A stretch of DNA of 5,755 bases, taken from Legionellaceae bacterium UBA2794. Lineage in GTDB: Bacteria; Pseudomonadota; Gammaproteobacteria; Legionellales; Legionellaceae. The notes under the pieces were generated by a model. That model did not search any database and was not told the origin of the DNA. It worked only from the letters and a program-made list of their open reading frames with translations. A program made the position numbers and the translations under genes. Of this stretch, positions 4,821-5,755 are shown piece by piece. How positions within the stretch are numbered: position 1 is the first letter of the stretch; each line of letters opens with the position of its first letter. The stretch is taken from contig DEHS01000015.1 of NCBI GenBank assembly GCA_002352055.1, positions 58,040-63,794 of the forward strand. Reading direction: 5' to 3'.

Positions 4821-5755
4821 ATGTTTCTCTATAAAAATTTAAGCGCGCCATTGAGCGTATCGAAACGCGCACTTATATCTGACAATGCCACTGTAGCGAC
4901 CGCTGCAATTCAAAAAGCATTAAAACAAATGTCAGGAGATATGGTTAATAACTTAAAAAGCCAGAATCAAATACCTGGATTTGTAACCGACTTACTCTCA
5001 GCTCTGGGTGTATCATTGCCAGATGGCGGGGGTTTGGTAGATCAGGATGTGTCTCGCTTCAAACATAAGCAACCAAATAAAAGAGTACAAACTTTAGAGG
5101 AATATAAAGGACAATTCCTGACCAAATCTTTTAGCAATCATGCTGGAACTCGTGAATATAAAGTTTACATCCCATCTAGCTACCGTGGAGAGAAACTTCC
5201 AGTAATGGTCATGTTGCATGGCTGCACCCAAAATCCCGATGATTTCGCCAGAGGAACTCAAATGAATGCTTTGGCGGAAGAAGAAAAATGCTTTGTCATC
5301 TATCCAGCCCAGTCACAGTCAGCCAATTCATCAAAATGCTGGAACTGGTTTAATGCCATGGATCAACAACGCGATCAAGGTGAGCCATCCATCATTGCCG
5401 GGATTACCCGTCAAGTAATAAAAGATTATAACCTCGACAGTAGGCGCGTTTATGTGGCAGGTCTTTCGTCTGGTGGTGCAATGGCAGTCATCATGGGCAT
5501 CACTTATCCTGATCTTTATGCCGCGGTTGGCGTACACTCAGGTTTGCCCTATGGCTCAGCGCAAAATATCTCATCTGCCTTTGCAGCGATGCGTCGCGCA
5601 AAACCTGCAGTGATGAGAAAACAACAAACGTTTGCTGAAAACTCTAAACCTGTTTCAGTTCCAATTATTGTTTTTCACGGGGACCGAGATGCAACTGTTC
5701 ATTGCAGCAATGCCGATGAATTAATACATCAAAATGTCCCGACGCAAGCAGCAAA
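4821..5755 (+). CDS. PHB-depolymerase-family esterase, 3' end beyond the window
   Basis: The frame is open from the ATG at 4821 to the window end, giving 311 residues of an incomplete protein. It starts 14 bases after the RHH stop and has a strong GAGGTGA site at 4810-4816. It belongs to the poly(3-hydroxybutyrate)-depolymerase-family esterases (LpqC-like alpha/beta hydrolases): an N-terminal helical segment (ATAAIQKAL, 27-34) typical of the intracellular type, oxyanion HGCTQ at 133-137, CWNWF at 173-177, nucleophile elbow GLSSGG at 214-219 with Ser216, and FHGDRDATV at 285-293 with the likely acid Asp290. The catalytic His should lie beyond the edge. There is no signal peptide in the first 30 residues, so it is probably cytosolic. 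It may hydrolyse stored polyhydroxybutyrate or a related ester; family members also include feruloyl- and other esterases, so the substrate is not certain. Confidence 0.85.
   Translation, partial: MFLYKNLSAPLSVSKRALISDNATVATAAIQKALKQMSGDMVNNLKSQNQIPGFVTDLLSALGVSLPDGGGLVDQDVSRFKHKQPNKRVQTLEEYKGQFLTKSFSNHAGTREYKVYIPSSYRGEKLPVMVMLHGCTQNPDDFARGTQMNALAEEEKCFVIYPAQSQSANSSKCWNWFNAMDQQRDQGEPSIIAGITRQVIKDYNLDSRRVYVAGLSSGGAMAVIMGITYPDLYAAVGVHSGLPYGSAQNISSAFAAMRRAKPAVMRKQQTFAENSKPVSVPIIVFHGDRDATVHCSNADELIHQNVPTQAA

Noticed and set aside
4690..4872. Open frame of 60 codons on the minus strand
   Set aside because: It is antisense to the end of the RHH gene and the start of the esterase gene, both of which have clear domain and start evidence.
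5331..5537. Open frame of 68 codons on the minus strand
   Set aside because: It is antisense to the catalytic core of the esterase, including the GLSSGG motif.

Overview
The window looks like chromosome of a Legionella-type gammaproteobacterium (order Legionellales). This rests on three things: a large leucine-rich-repeat protein with a glutamate-rich C-terminus, a perfect PmrA-type box in front of it, and AT-rich coding sequence next to slightly richer metabolic genes. The taxonomic call is inference, since no rRNA or other marker gene is present.

Layout from left to right. Bases 1-305 carry no gene. The very edge (6-34) has one copy of a 29-base sequence built like a type I-E CRISPR repeat. 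It is followed at about 74-170 by a cluster of short GCGGAATT-like repeats that resembles the end of an IS21-family element, and then by an extended -10 promoter. At 306-1730 (+) is a complete serine alpha/beta hydrolase of the lipase/phospholipase type with a second, beta-rich domain and no signal peptide. Convergent to it, on the minus strand, is the LRR locus: the LRR gene at 4173(4194)-2140, then a short downstream reading frame ending at 1776.

The LRR stop codon and the downstream frame are one base out of register. The downstream frame stays open and protein-like from the LRR stop onward but has no good start codon of its own. The simplest reading is a single gene of about 800 codons split by one base, either by mutation or by +1 frameshifting at CCC-TGA-C. 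The LRR promoter has a canonical YTTAAK-N5-YTTAAK PmrA box just upstream of a TATACT -10 box. Together with the acidic tail this makes the LRR protein a candidate Dot/Icm type IV effector.

Divergent from the LRR gene is a second unit on the plus strand. It starts at a near-consensus sigma-70 promoter (TTGACA, 17 bases, TAAAAT) with an inverted repeat over the start site. It encodes a ribbon-helix-helix (CopG-like) protein and, 14 bases later with a strong ribosome binding site, a poly(3-hydroxybutyrate)-depolymerase-family esterase that runs off the right edge. The two probably form an operon, with the RHH protein a likely repressor of its own promoter.

I see no clearly new multi-gene system. 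The points most worth a second look are the split LRR gene, its PmrA box, and the CRISPR-like repeat at the left edge.
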